64,000 nt of DNA from positions 1 to 64,000 of the forward strand of contig NZ_CANLKW010000009.1 of NCBI RefSeq assembly GCF_947491795.1, read 5' to 3'. This stretch comes from an uncultured Roseobacter sp. (lineage in GTDB: Bacteria; Pseudomonadota; Alphaproteobacteria; Rhodobacterales; Rhodobacteraceae). Positions 9,654 to 18,745 of the stretch are shown here, in pieces (within the stretch, counting starts at the first letter, position 1; each line of letters begins with the position of its first letter). The notes under the pieces were generated by a model. The model did no database searches and was not told where the DNA came from. It saw only the letters and a program-made list of their open reading frames with translations. The position numbers and the translations under genes are program-made.

Positions 9654-10030
9654 TGCATTTTACAAAGCTCAGAGTATCAACTGAGGCAACTGGCCGTCTC
9701 CGTATGTTGCGTCAACGCAGCGGCCTCACACCGAACCTCCTGTGCCGGATGGCTCTGACCGCCTCACTCGAGACAGGACCAGTTGGCGACATGGTTCCAC
9801 CGGAGGAAAATGGGCAGGAATTTAACGCCTATACGCTCTTTGGATCCGACCAACCGATATTCCTTTCAATGCTGATACTTGTCGAGCAAGGGCAAAGCGG
9901 AGCAGAATTAGATGACGAAGACCTAATGCGACGCCTGAGATGCCATATCGACCGCGGCATTGGTTACATCGCAATTCGCATAAACTCGCCAGCTGATGCA
10001 GCAAGGCTTCTGGCAGGAGATGCGGCATGA
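9653..10030 (+). CDS. dndE: Phosphorothioation protein DndE
   Basis: 125 residues, the usual small size. The N-terminal half (LRVSTEATGRLRMLRQRSGLTPNLL) has the basic pattern of DndE, which forms a tetramer that binds nicked double-stranded DNA, and the region RMALTASLE is typical of the family. It lies between dndD and dndA with overlaps on both sides (one base, then ATGA), so all five proteins are probably made from one message in fixed ratio. Confidence 0.88.
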   Translation: MHFTKLRVSTEATGRLRMLRQRSGLTPNLLCRMALTASLETGPVGDMVPPEENGQEFNAYTLFGSDQPIFLSMLILVEQGQSGAELDDEDLMRRLRCHIDRGIGYIAIRINSPADAARLLAGDAA

Positions 10031-11199
10031 CTCCCGGGTCAATTTATCTTGATCACAACGCCTCAACGCCAGTCGATGAGATGGTGATTGATCGTGTTGT
10101 TGACGCCATGCGCGAATTGACAGGCAACCCCTCGGCAATAGACCACCCTGATGGCGCAGCCGCAGCCGCAGCCATCGAACGCGCGCGCGAACATATCGCG
10201 AAGGGAATTGGCGCAAGACCGGCCGACATAGTCTTTGTAAGCGGCGCAACCGAGGCGAACAATCTCGCCATCAAAGGTGTGGTCGCCAGTCCGCGCCGAT
10301 TGGACAACCAACGCATTATCACGGTCGCAACAGAACACCCTTCTGTGCTTGAAGCGGCAAAACATTCAAGTCCAGCCGAAGACGTGATCGTCCTTTCAGT
10401 GGACGTACAGGGCAGGATTGATTTGGACCGCCTCGAGGCAGAACTCAAAAAAGGGGTGGCACTCGTAAGCTGTATGGCCGCCAACAACGAGACCGGCGTG
10501 CGCCACCCGCTTTCAGAAATTGGGTATTTGTGTGAGCGATACGGTGCTCTGTTTCACAGCGATCTGACACAGTTGATAGCCTACGAGAAGATCGACGTTC
10601 AAGACGCAAACATCCACCTTGCAAGCCTATCTGGTCACAAAATGTATGGTCCCAAGGGAATTGGGGTCCTCTATTGTCGTCGGCGCCGCCCGCATGTGGC
10701 GCTTGAGCCGATCAACCGGGGAGGGGGTCAGGAGCGAGGACTTCGCTCTGGAACGCTCAACACAGCCGGGATTGTTGGGCTTGGGGCGGCTTTTGAATTG
10801 CGACAATCCCGCCTCGGCGATGCTGAGAGCATCAATGACCTGAGGGATAAGCTGGAGCGCCGACTTGTAGAAGAAACGGGGGCATGGGTGAATGGGAATG
10901 AAGCATCTCGAATTCCCAATTCTCTGAATCTTTCGATCCCATCGGTTGAGCCCTTTGCGCTGATGCGACGTCTGACCGACCAGATCACCTTTTCAAGCTC
11001 CAGCGCTTGTTCGACGCAATCAGTAGAGGACTCTCATGTCCTTGAGGCCATGTTTGGTGCAGGAACGGAGCGTACAAAAAACGCGTTTCGACTGGGCTTG
11101 GGCTATGGCACGACCGACGAACAGATTGAGACAACGGCTGAACTGTTCATTCAAGCGGTTGCTGACATCAGGCGGGGCCGCGTTGGCAGCGCGGCCTGA
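10027..11199 (+). CDS. dndA: Cysteine desulfurase DndA (IscS/NifS family)
   Basis: 390 residues. A PLP-dependent class V aminotransferase fold that takes sulfur from cysteine and passes it to DndC. Visible marks: YLDHNASTPVD at the start, SGATEANNLAIKG, the PLP lysine in SGHKMYGPKGIGVLY (near residue 206), RSGTLNTAGIVG, and the catalytic cysteine loop FSSSSACSTQSVEDSHVL (near residue 328). Placing dndA last, after dndE, differs from the common arrangement in which dndA is divergent from dndBCDE. It ends only 2 bases from the stop of the convergent effector operon. Confidence 0.92.
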   Translation: MTPGSIYLDHNASTPVDEMVIDRVVDAMRELTGNPSAIDHPDGAAAAAAIERAREHIAKGIGARPADIVFVSGATEANNLAIKGVVASPRRLDNQRIITVATEHPSVLEAAKHSSPAEDVIVLSVDVQGRIDLDRLEAELKKGVALVSCMAANNETGVRHPLSEIGYLCERYGALFHSDLTQLIAYEKIDVQDANIHLASLSGHKMYGPKGIGVLYCRRRRPHVALEPINRGGGQERGLRSGTLNTAGIVGLGAAFELRQSRLGDAESINDLRDKLERRLVEETGAWVNGNEASRIPNSLNLSIPSVEPFALMRRLTDQITFSSSSACSTQSVEDSHVLEAMFGAGTERTKNAFRLGLGYGTTDEQIETTAELFIQAVADIRRGRVGSAA

Positions 11200-11201
11200 A
11201 C

Positions 11202-13028
11202 TCAAAACGTTAAATCAAATACTCTCATCGCTTGATCTCGCAATGCGTCTTGTCGCGCGATGGCCTGTTCGGCCCCCCATTTATCCTCCTCGGCGATGTT
11301 CTGATTGATCGACAGGCGAGAACCTTGAAGGACCGGCTTCTTGTCAACGAAAGGCCTGTTTCCGGCACGATCATTCTCATCTTGGCTGAGCAAGGTAAGG
11401 TTTCCAAGTTTATGCAAGTGAGGTAGCATTTCTGCCCCTGCCTCTTCAGGGTTCTGCGGACTGATATGCTCCAGGGTCATTGCGCGGATATCGATCGGTA
11501 CATTGGGCGCATGAACGGTTGGTCGACCGTTCGCCTGGCCATCATACCACGCCGACATGAATTCGCTCATGGCTAGAATGTACTTCAACTCTTTCTTGTG
11601 TCGCTCGTACTCGAGCCCATCTAATTGACGCTCCATCGCCTCTCTGGTCGCGTATCTATCTAGAAGATCCGTCAAAATCGCTTCGACTTCGGGCAATCGA
11701 TAGTCAGCTGGCGATGTGTTCAGAAGTGTAATAATGGGCCCCATCCTGCGATCGTATTCCGCAATCCGCGCGCGCGCCAAGACCCCATACCGGAATGCAA
11801 ACCGCTCCAAAACACAAAGCAGTCGCTCGCGATGATCGGCATTGAGGCTTCGCGATGCGTAGACCAGGGGGAGTATCCAGTGCTGCTTTAGGTCTCCTAG
11901 GGTGAATGCCAGTCGATGAGCCATGACCGGTGTCAATTGCAGACCCCCACCGGCGATGTCGCCACCGGTCAAAGCCTTCATCATTACCATGTCGGTCTTC
12001 AGGGTTTGCACACTCTGAAGAAGCGACCTTGCCTCTGCTGCACCGAGAAGATCACCGCTTGAAAGCTCCTCAAAATGCATCGCTTCAAACTCTGTTGATG
12101 TCCTCGCTGTGTTGAAGCGTTTTCCCGTACGAGTCTGATATGCCAATTGAAGATAGGTGTCGGGGTTTTCGGCAATGCCACCGATTTCCTTCCAAGCATC
12201 AGATAGCTCATCTCGCTCTGCTGGTTCCAGCCTTTGTTCTGCCCGTTCCATGGTGGTTGCCCGGAGAAGATCACAATCGCTGACGGGAAGACCTCTGTTG
12301 TTCAACACCCTGAAAATGAGGCTGGCGTGCTCCGGTGCATTAGCCTCAATATGAACGACTTCCCAGTCTTCGAGAGCACTGGCGTAGAATTGGTTCAGCG
12401 CATTGAATTCAAGCGCGGTGGACCCGGTCGCCTCGCGATGCCCCTGAAGCATTGCAAAACATGCGTCAAACGCAGCCTTTAGCAGGTAGTGAGATTGAGC
12501 TACTTCTTCTACATGATCGCCTCGCAACAATGCTTTGAAATAGGCGTCATCGGTCTCATTCAAGGTCAGGGGATAAACGTCCCTGGCCTCCATGAAATCG
12601 AGATCTCTGCTCATGATGAAACGGAACTGGAGAGTTTCCGCCATTGTGCTCAAGGCGGTTCCGCGCTGTGCATCATCCGCACCAAACTCGGCCGCTGCCA
12701 GCAAACAGTGTTGCCGTAGCGCCGCCACGAAAAGGAGAAAAGTGGCAAACCGCTGCTGCCCGTCTATCACATCCCGTCGTGGGCGAACCAGACCGCCAGG
12801 GTCTCGAGGCGCGGTTACCACGGATCCAAAAAAGTGTCGCTCACGTTCACCGTTGATACGCTTTTGCCAACACCTGCGAACATCGTCGATGAAGGCGTCT
12901 ATCTGCTCATCCGTCCACTCATATGCACGTTGGTACGCTGGCACGCGAAAGAGAGTCATTCCGCCAAAAAGACCAGATACGGTAGTCGGTGTCGCGCGCT
13001 GGCAGAGTAGGTCCGAGACTCGTTCCAT
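11202..13028 (-). CDS. DUF262 + DUF1524 protein, SspE/GmrSD-like candidate effector nuclease
   Basis: About 608 residues. The N-terminal DUF262 domain shows VPAYQRAYEW (about residues 29-38) and VIDGQQR (about 87-93), the ParB-like nucleotide-binding motifs. Near the C-terminus MTLEHISPQNP with a downstream LGNLTLLSQDENDRAGN forms the DUF1524 His-Asn nuclease motif. The same two domains make up SspE, the phosphorothioate-stimulated nickase of Ssp systems, and GmrSD type IV enzymes. The in-frame codon at 13031 is TTG, so I use the ATG at 13028. It is the last gene of the five-gene minus-strand operon and meets dndA tail to tail. Inference: the DNA-damaging arm of this phosphorothioation system. 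Confidence 0.8.
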   Translation of the reverse strand: MERVSDLLCQRATPTTVSGLFGGMTLFRVPAYQRAYEWTDEQIDAFIDDVRRCWQKRINGERERHFFGSVVTAPRDPGGLVRPRRDVIDGQQRFATFLLFVAALRQHCLLAAAEFGADDAQRGTALSTMAETLQFRFIMSRDLDFMEARDVYPLTLNETDDAYFKALLRGDHVEEVAQSHYLLKAAFDACFAMLQGHREATGSTALEFNALNQFYASALEDWEVVHIEANAPEHASLIFRVLNNRGLPVSDCDLLRATTMERAEQRLEPAERDELSDAWKEIGGIAENPDTYLQLAYQTRTGKRFNTARTSTEFEAMHFEELSSGDLLGAAEARSLLQSVQTLKTDMVMMKALTGGDIAGGGLQLTPVMAHRLAFTLGDLKQHWILPLVYASRSLNADHRERLLCVLERFAFRYGVLARARIAEYDRRMGPIITLLNTSPADYRLPEVEAILTDLLDRYATREAMERQLDGLEYERHKKELKYILAMSEFMSAWYDGQANGRPTVHAPNVPIDIRAMTLEHISPQNPEEAGAEMLPHLHKLGNLTLLSQDENDRAGNRPFVDKKPVLQGSRLSINQNIAEEDKWGAEQAIARQDALRDQAMRVFDLTF

Positions 13029-13034
13029 CAAAAG

Positions 13035-13559
13035 TTACTGCCCAGTTTCATTTTCGAGTAAAGCTTGGTAGCGAATTAAGAAATTTGACGGATCAGACGG
13101 CTTGGCGCCCATATTGCTACGAAGAAGCTCAAAGCCTCCCGCGGCATACAGATTCAGGATGTGCATGCCTTCCGGGGACAAGCGCGTAGGAGAGGCGACT
13201 TGAAGAAGCTTCGCGATCGACTTCTCAAGCTGTTGTTCGGAGTAATCTTCAGAATGAAGAGCAGTAACCTCTGCATCAACGAGCAAGCCTGCAATGTACT
13301 CGCGGTACGGCTCATATTCATTCGGATAGGTCTGAATGAATATGCCCGCCCGATCAAGCATCTCAGGAGAACCTGTTTTCCTGTAGGTGAGGCCCAGCAT
13401 GAGTCCTGCATAATAGGCATCAAAGAGAATAAGCGAACCGCGCGCTGCATCTGACGATCTGGTTCTGCTGAACATTCTTTGATCGATGTAGCCAAAGTAG
13501 CCGCGTGCGGCTTCGTGGAGCACAAACCCACGTGCACGTGTGACCAGTTCAGAACTCAT
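13035..13559 (-). CDS. Unknown protein of the phosphorothioation-linked operon
   Basis: 174 residues, no family recognised. It appears soluble and mostly helical, with aromatic-rich helices (EAARGYFGYIDQRMF, LFDAYYAGLMLGLTYRK) that resemble helical adaptor proteins. There is no signal peptide and no visible catalytic motif. Its start overlaps the stop of the SMC-like ATPase gene by ATGA and it is followed after 6 bases by the DUF262 protein, so it is very probably a working partner of both. It could be a small adaptor linking ATPase to nuclease; that is a guess from position and size. Confidence 0.7.
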   Translation of the reverse strand: MSSELVTRARGFVLHEAARGYFGYIDQRMFSRTRSSDAARGSLILFDAYYAGLMLGLTYRKTGSPEMLDRAGIFIQTYPNEYEPYREYIAGLLVDAEVTALHSEDYSEQQLEKSIAKLLQVASPTRLSPEGMHILNLYAAGGFELLRSNMGAKPSDPSNFLIRYQALLENETGQ

Positions 13560-15487
13560 GAGGACACCGCTCCGCTTTGGAATTGGAAGAAGGTGCTCTT
13601 GCTTTCATCTATGAGAACGGATCCGTCAGCTTGATTGATTGAGGCAGTGACAAACTGCGTGTCTGTTCGTTTCTCAAACGAGTCTGCGAAACCTTCACGC
13701 TCACTGGAGATAACGAAGACAATTAATTGATCGAATATTTTGGGAATGAGAGCCCCAACGTTTTGCCGGAGAACAAGGTCCAGAGAGACTGCAGGGGAAT
13801 CTACAATGAACGGCAAGCGCGCCGGGGCTTCTGCCAAAAGGGCTGTCAGAAATGCGTAGCACACCGCAAGTTTTTGGCCCTCGCTGGCGCTGTCTTTCGG
13901 GAGGTTTTCTTCATTCACCAAATGAAGGCGGCCATCGATCCTGGAAACACGAATGATCTCGCTATCCAAGATTTTTTCGAGTTGGGAGTTTGTTCGGTCT
14001 TTCACGAACACTTGTAGCCGTTCTTTCGCGAGCTTGCGAGCACGTTGAGTTGCACGAATTAACTTGTCCGCGGCTGTGAAGTATCGGTTATTGCCGCTAG
14101 CCATTTCGAAAGCCTTACGGCGCTTGCCTTCCTCTTCCTTGCATGCTGGAAGGTTTCTCTTCCAGTCAGCCTCGTATATCGAGATTGGTACCTCCGTCAA
14201 GAATTGCAGAGCCTGAGACTTCCGCGCTTGCTCTGCCTGAAGTGCTTCTCGCTCGGATGTAAGCCTTTCGACCTCCTCCATGCCTGCTTCTGCCTTCTCG
14301 ATATCCAGCCTCGCGCGTTCCTGAGCTATGCTGGTCAAACGATCCTCAGCTTCACTAAGGTCATTGACGACGGCAGAAAACCAACGGCGGTCGAATCCGT
14401 CTTTGAGCTTGTACTTAATATCGTTAATGACTTGGACTTGCTCATCACCAAGATGATCGTCTGCGTGTGAGAGAATGTATTTCCGCTTTGCCTCATCGAT
14501 CTCTTCACCGCATATACAATTTTTCTTGGTAGCGAGCTCCTCAAAGAACGATTTTGACGAGCGCGGAAGCCGCCTAGTTTCCAATGTGTTGTTGAGTGTT
14601 GTAAGTCTTTCTCCAACACGGGAATGAAGGCTTAGCGGCAATCTGAAACTTGAAACCGCTTCGGTTGCGAAACGCGAAATATCATTTCTCGCCTTTTGGT
14701 CACGATCTTCGATGTCTTTTTGACGATTCTTAAATGCTTGATCCTCGAGGCCGAGCTCTTCGAGGCGGTCCGTTATCTCTGCGGTCCGACGGTCGATCTT
14801 CGCAAGAGATCGATCCAAGCCGTCCTTCTCTTGCGTGAGTTTCGCAAGTATCTCTTTGGCCTCTTCATACTCACGTTCAAGCCGATTGACCGCCGATTGC
14901 TCAGATGCGGTGGTGATATTCTTATTCAGCTTTTTTCGATTCTCTTTGAGGACACCAATTTTGTTCACCAGGTCTTCAAAAGCATCGGTCTTGTAAAGGG
15001 CTTCAATAGCTCTGTCCGCAGCAGCAGCACCGTCCTTAAGCATGTTTTGCGCAAGTTCGCCGTCGAACACAAACAGCTCGATACTTCTCTCAAGAGCGTC
15101 CGCCAATGCGGGGTCGACTGTACTCAGCAGGTGCCCATTCTGCCGTCCGGCTTCGACGGTGGTTGTGTAGAAATAGTGTCGCCCCATCTCGAAATCGCAT
15201 TCGAGCCGAATGGATAGCCGTTCGCCATAGACTGATAAGTGAAGTTCAAAGTGTCCCTCCTTTGTCGTTCGGTCAGCCTGAAGTGAGGAGATCGACAGCG
15301 AAGGATCTAGTTGACCCGTAAGCGCTGAGCGCAAAAGAGCCATCGTTGTCGTTTTGCCGGTTCCGTTTGGCATCTGAACTAAGACATGACGATACTTGTC
15401 CGGTTTTAGGGCAATTTTTGCATCGCGCAAATAGCCACGAAGCCCCTTTGCATTCCAGCCAAGAAGAAGAACGTTATTGCTTGTCAC
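13556..15487 (-). CDS. SMC/RecN-like ATPase with CxC hook, effector operon
   Basis: 643 residues. Walker A MPNGTGKTTTMALL (about residues 39-52), long coiled coils on both sides of a CICGEE motif near the middle (a zinc-hook-like CxC), then an ABC signature-like DSASEGQKLAVCYAFL and Walker B LPFIVDSPAVSLD near the C-terminus. This is the layout of Rad50/SbcC-like ATPases, here smaller. It is clearly distinct from DndD in sequence. Its 5' end overlaps the 68-aa gene by 14 bases and its 3' end the 174-aa gene by 4. Likely role: DNA sensing or remodelling within the defence complex; direct evidence is only the ATPase architecture and operon position. Confidence 0.82.
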   Translation of the reverse strand: MTSNNVLLLGWNAKGLRGYLRDAKIALKPDKYRHVLVQMPNGTGKTTTMALLRSALTGQLDPSLSISSLQADRTTKEGHFELHLSVYGERLSIRLECDFEMGRHYFYTTTVEAGRQNGHLLSTVDPALADALERSIELFVFDGELAQNMLKDGAAAADRAIEALYKTDAFEDLVNKIGVLKENRKKLNKNITTASEQSAVNRLEREYEEAKEILAKLTQEKDGLDRSLAKIDRRTAEITDRLEELGLEDQAFKNRQKDIEDRDQKARNDISRFATEAVSSFRLPLSLHSRVGERLTTLNNTLETRRLPRSSKSFFEELATKKNCICGEEIDEAKRKYILSHADDHLGDEQVQVINDIKYKLKDGFDRRWFSAVVNDLSEAEDRLTSIAQERARLDIEKAEAGMEEVERLTSEREALQAEQARKSQALQFLTEVPISIYEADWKRNLPACKEEEGKRRKAFEMASGNNRYFTAADKLIRATQRARKLAKERLQVFVKDRTNSQLEKILDSEIIRVSRIDGRLHLVNEENLPKDSASEGQKLAVCYAFLTALLAEAPARLPFIVDSPAVSLDLVLRQNVGALIPKIFDQLIVFVISSEREGFADSFEKRTDTQFVTASINQADGSVLIDESKSTFFQFQSGAVSS

Positions 15488-15680
15488 TCAAACTGTCCTC
15501 TTCAAGTATGACGTCAATTGTGTTTTCGATCCTGTGAGTGGGCGGCATGACATCCAGCGTTGAAATCAGCAGTCGCTCAGTCGATGTCTGAGCTGTGACG
15601 CTCACCGAGACGCCTTGCGCCGCTTCGGCAATCGCAAGTGCGATTTCTTCGCTCGCGGTTCTCTTTTTTGGACTCGTCAC
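15474..15680 (-). CDS. Small protein of the effector operon, unknown
   Basis: 68 residues. The N-terminus is basic (MTSPKKRTASEEIALAIAEAAQ), the C-terminus acidic (VILEEDSLSDKQ). No domain recognised. The reality of the gene is supported by tight coupling: its ATG overlaps the helicase stop by 4 bases and its end overlaps the ATPase start by 14. The size and charge split would suit an adaptor or inhibitor, but nothing in the sequence proves a role. Confidence 0.6.
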   Translation of the reverse strand: MTSPKKRTASEEIALAIAEAAQGVSVSVTAQTSTERLLISTLDVMPPTHRIENTIDVILEEDSLSDKQ

Positions 15681-17569
15681 TGTTCTTCCTTTCGCGTTGC
15701 GCTAAGGCTCCGCAGCCAGTCATATCGCTTTACGTCTGTGCTGTCGCTATCGTCATCACAGCCAAAGTCTACAAAGTCTAGCACATGCGCGCGTTTCTCC
15801 TCGTTGTTGGGATCTGTACGCAGGCAACGACCAAGCCTCTGAATTGTTTCCAGTTTCGCCCGGGCTGAAGAAAACAGAACGATGTTCTTGACGGACTTAA
15901 TGTCAATGCCTTCTGATAGCCGGTGGCAACTTACCAGACAGTCCAGTCGCCCGTTCGCAAAATCCAACAAGCGCTGCGCTTCATCACCTTCGTAATATGT
16001 TCCGAACACAATTCCTGCATCCATAAGAAGTCTTTGCACAAGCTCACCGTATTTGCGTGTTTCTACAAAGATCAGGGAGCGTTCATAGAGCTCTGGTTTG
16101 CTCGTGAGATGCTCATTGAAAGGTTCCAACTTCTCTATCGTAACCTTTCGCACACGAGAAATGTCACGATAGAGTGCTTCGTCGCTCACGACTTCACCTG
16201 ACGCCCTACGGGCATGGTGGCGCTTGATGATTTTCCGGATTTCGGCCCGATCGTCATCCGACAATTCATACTCTAATGCCGTGTAATCAAATTCGCACAA
16301 AATACCGCGTTGAATAGCATCTTCAATTTCAAACTTGAAAATGATGGGGCCGACTTCGTTCTCAATGAAATCGTTTCCAGCTTGATCATACTCCCTTTCA
16401 GGGGTCGCACTCAGCCCTAACCGGTAGCTGAGTGGTGACACCAGACCAGAAAGCGTGGTCACCTGTGCCGGCGATCCAAATCCATGAACTTCATCACATA
16501 CAATCAGCGTTCTCTCTGCTGTCCCTTCAACACTCGAAAGAAACTCCGGCAAGTGGTGCTGCGAAACAAGGAGTAGCCTTCTGCCGCGGCTCGCAACAAA
16601 CCGCGCTCCTTCGTGATGCGAGCCAAATTGCCGATAGACCCTGCAGTTGCAGTCCGTGACAAGCGCCTGAAACCATTGTTCTAGGAGGTCGTTGCCGCGC
16701 ATGGTCACGATGACAGTATCGACCAGATCGCGAGTTGTGAGCTTGTCTATGATCCGTAGTGCTGTCCGGGTTTTACCGGTGCCGGTTGCCATTTCGAGCA
16801 CGCCGTTCTTCTCTGCTAGAAACCTTTCAACTGCCTCATCTTGGTGGCGCCATCTTGTGTCTTTGAGGACCTTTGCTTTCGAATCGCTTTTTGGCCGGTA
16901 GAACTGAGCGATATTCCGACGTATAGCCTCGGGGATATCGAAGCATTGGACATTCGGATCAATGTTGTTCCACAGTCTTTCAAAGCGGTTTCGATGGGAC
17001 TGAACACGTGACGCGTCGCGCGCGTCAGCCCAACTCAAGAAAACATCTAAGCTCTCGAAATTGCGCCTGCCTTGCTCGGTTTCGTTCTGAGAACCGTGGA
17101 AGACAACCGCTTCATCCTCACTATCACGAAATATGCCAAGTTTGGGATGGTAGTCTCCACTCAACTTGCCTGTCGTTATAGCAATACGGATGGTCAGAAG
17201 CTTTTCCGCGATCATGTATGATAGTGTCTGAACAGGCTTGGAACTTGCGCTTTTTTCGAGCTCATCAACTTCGTCTCTAAGTGCCTGAAGCAGGACGTCG
17301 TCTTGGATTGCGTCCGCACCCTGTTTGATCGCTGCCCAATCTTCGGGCTTGAGCTTTGGACTGGTGATCAGCCGCATCTTGCCGCCGTTCCCCGCAAACT
17401 CTGCTATGCCGCTTGAAACACGTTGAAGCCAACTCGACGTAAAGTACCCGACACCTCGATCATAGAACACTGAGTGAGCAAGGCATGGATTCATTAACAC
17501 CTGATCGATGTCATCTAGAGATGTATCCACATCTGAAGGAAAGGTCAGAGATCTTAAAGACTTGCTCAT
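15677..17569 (-). CDS. PLD-domain / SF2 DEAD-like helicase
   Basis: About 630 residues. The N-terminal part carries a phospholipase-D-like signature: HPKLGIF followed by a GSQNETEQGRRNFE block (about residues 160-190), as in PLD-family nucleases. The rest is a superfamily 2 helicase: Walker A MATGTGKTRTAL, DEVH box LIVCDEVHGFGSP, motif III-like LGLSATPER, and motif VI QRLGRCLRTDP with an SEGIDIKSV motif V. It is the first gene of the effector operon. An in-frame GTG at 17593 is possible; neither start has a strong ribosome site, and I prefer the ATG at 17569. Helicase plus single PLD motif suggests translocation coupled to nuclease or DNA-end binding. Confidence 0.82.
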   Translation of the reverse strand: MSKSLRSLTFPSDVDTSLDDIDQVLMNPCLAHSVFYDRGVGYFTSSWLQRVSSGIAEFAGNGGKMRLITSPKLKPEDWAAIKQGADAIQDDVLLQALRDEVDELEKSASSKPVQTLSYMIAEKLLTIRIAITTGKLSGDYHPKLGIFRDSEDEAVVFHGSQNETEQGRRNFESLDVFLSWADARDASRVQSHRNRFERLWNNIDPNVQCFDIPEAIRRNIAQFYRPKSDSKAKVLKDTRWRHQDEAVERFLAEKNGVLEMATGTGKTRTALRIIDKLTTRDLVDTVIVTMRGNDLLEQWFQALVTDCNCRVYRQFGSHHEGARFVASRGRRLLLVSQHHLPEFLSSVEGTAERTLIVCDEVHGFGSPAQVTTLSGLVSPLSYRLGLSATPEREYDQAGNDFIENEVGPIIFKFEIEDAIQRGILCEFDYTALEYELSDDDRAEIRKIIKRHHARRASGEVVSDEALYRDISRVRKVTIEKLEPFNEHLTSKPELYERSLIFVETRKYGELVQRLLMDAGIVFGTYYEGDEAQRLLDFANGRLDCLVSCHRLSEGIDIKSVKNIVLFSSARAKLETIQRLGRCLRTDPNNEEKRAHVLDFVDFGCDDDSDSTDVKRYDWLRSLSATRKEEQ

Positions 17570-17677
17570 GAAACGATGGTGCAACATGCACACGCAACAT
17601 GGAAGTCAGATGTGTCTTTCTTGTGCTTTTTCCCTAGCCCAGCACGGCCACGTTATGGGCTATTCAGAGCCGATTGA

Positions 17678-18745
17678 TCAAGTTTTGCTCTCAGTCGATA
17701 GCAGGACGCTTTGCCAGGTGATCTCGTCGCGGCCGAGGAGGTCAGGGCGTGTTTCAAGGTATTGTATCTGGAAGCCGTTACTTCCTGCCAGTTCAGTCAG
17801 CTCATCCAAAGATACTTCAAAAATTGAGCGTGCCGCGTCTGCCGGACCAAGACGGAGGGTGATGTAGACAAAACCGCTAGGCTTCAACAACGAAGCAATC
17901 GCAGAAACAGCGGCCGGGCGGTCCTCCTCGGAGATATGCATCCAAACTGCGCTCAGAACGATGATATCAAACCTCCTTGTATGGCTGCTAATGATGTCCA
18001 ACCCGGGCAAGGCGTCGCGGACCCATTGAATGGAGCTGTCTTTGTGGGCGTGGCGGGCGATCTGAAGCATGGAGCTCGACGGTTCTGCTGCAACAACCCG
18101 ATGGCCGAGCAAAGCGAGCCAAGCCGAGTCTCGGCCTGTTCCGGCACCTACATCAAGAATATCCACCCGCGCGCCTGCAAAGCCTTCCTTGAGGATCTTC
18201 GCGAGACCCGGGTGCGCAGCATCCGCCGAGATGCCTTCATAGCTGTCGGCCAAGTCCAACGCGTGTTGGTCATAATATGCGGATGCCGGAGTTTTCGTCA
18301 TAGGATTCGCGACCCGAGACCAATCAATTTGAAAACATGTCATGACCAGCAGGCTAAAGCTGGTAAAACACGCGAGGAGGAGCATCGACTGGAATGACCG
18401 GCGCACAACCAGAGGTCTGTTGTACCAGCAATCGCCCTTGGCTGAAACAAAGTTTGCGGGTGAACGGGTTTCTAACCAGTTGAGCGTCTGCTCTATCACG
18501 TAGCGCAGACGCTGAATCACCAAAAACAAACAGGCATTGCCGACAGTTGCCAGGAACAACAGCGCAACTTGAAAGAATGGTGAACCATCTACTTTGGACA
18601 CCCCGAACCATAATCCACCTGTCAGCGTCATGGAGATGAGTGGAATTTGCCACATCTGGTGGTTGAGGGCGCGAAAGGTTTGGTGGTTCTGCTCGAACGC
18701 CAGAGCGCTCAGATCAAGCTCTGGCGAACTTTGCTCCTCTGTCAT
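17678..18745 (-). CDS. Membrane-anchored SAM-dependent methyltransferase
   Basis: About 355 residues from the ATG at 18745, which has AGAGGAAG about 8 bases ahead; the longer frame from 18826 lacks this. The first half has three hydrophobic segments (about residues 33-52, 58-80 and 122-142). The second half is a class I methyltransferase: motif I VDILDVGAGTGRDSAWLALL, then VVAAEPSSSML and DIIVLSAVWMHI. The substrate is unknown; the fold resembles small-molecule or UbiE-type enzymes more than DNA methylases. It lies just upstream of, and on the same strand as, the effector operon and is divergent from the DUF4007 gene, so it may belong to the defence set or be passenger cargo. Confidence 0.72.
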   Translation of the reverse strand: MTEEQSSPELDLSALAFEQNHQTFRALNHQMWQIPLISMTLTGGLWFGVSKVDGSPFFQVALLFLATVGNACLFLVIQRLRYVIEQTLNWLETRSPANFVSAKGDCWYNRPLVVRRSFQSMLLLACFTSFSLLVMTCFQIDWSRVANPMTKTPASAYYDQHALDLADSYEGISADAAHPGLAKILKEGFAGARVDILDVGAGTGRDSAWLALLGHRVVAAEPSSSMLQIARHAHKDSSIQWVRDALPGLDIISSHTRRFDIIVLSAVWMHISEEDRPAAVSAIASLLKPSGFVYITLRLGPADAARSIFEVSLDELTELAGSNGFQIQYLETRPDLLGRDEITWQSVLLSTESKT

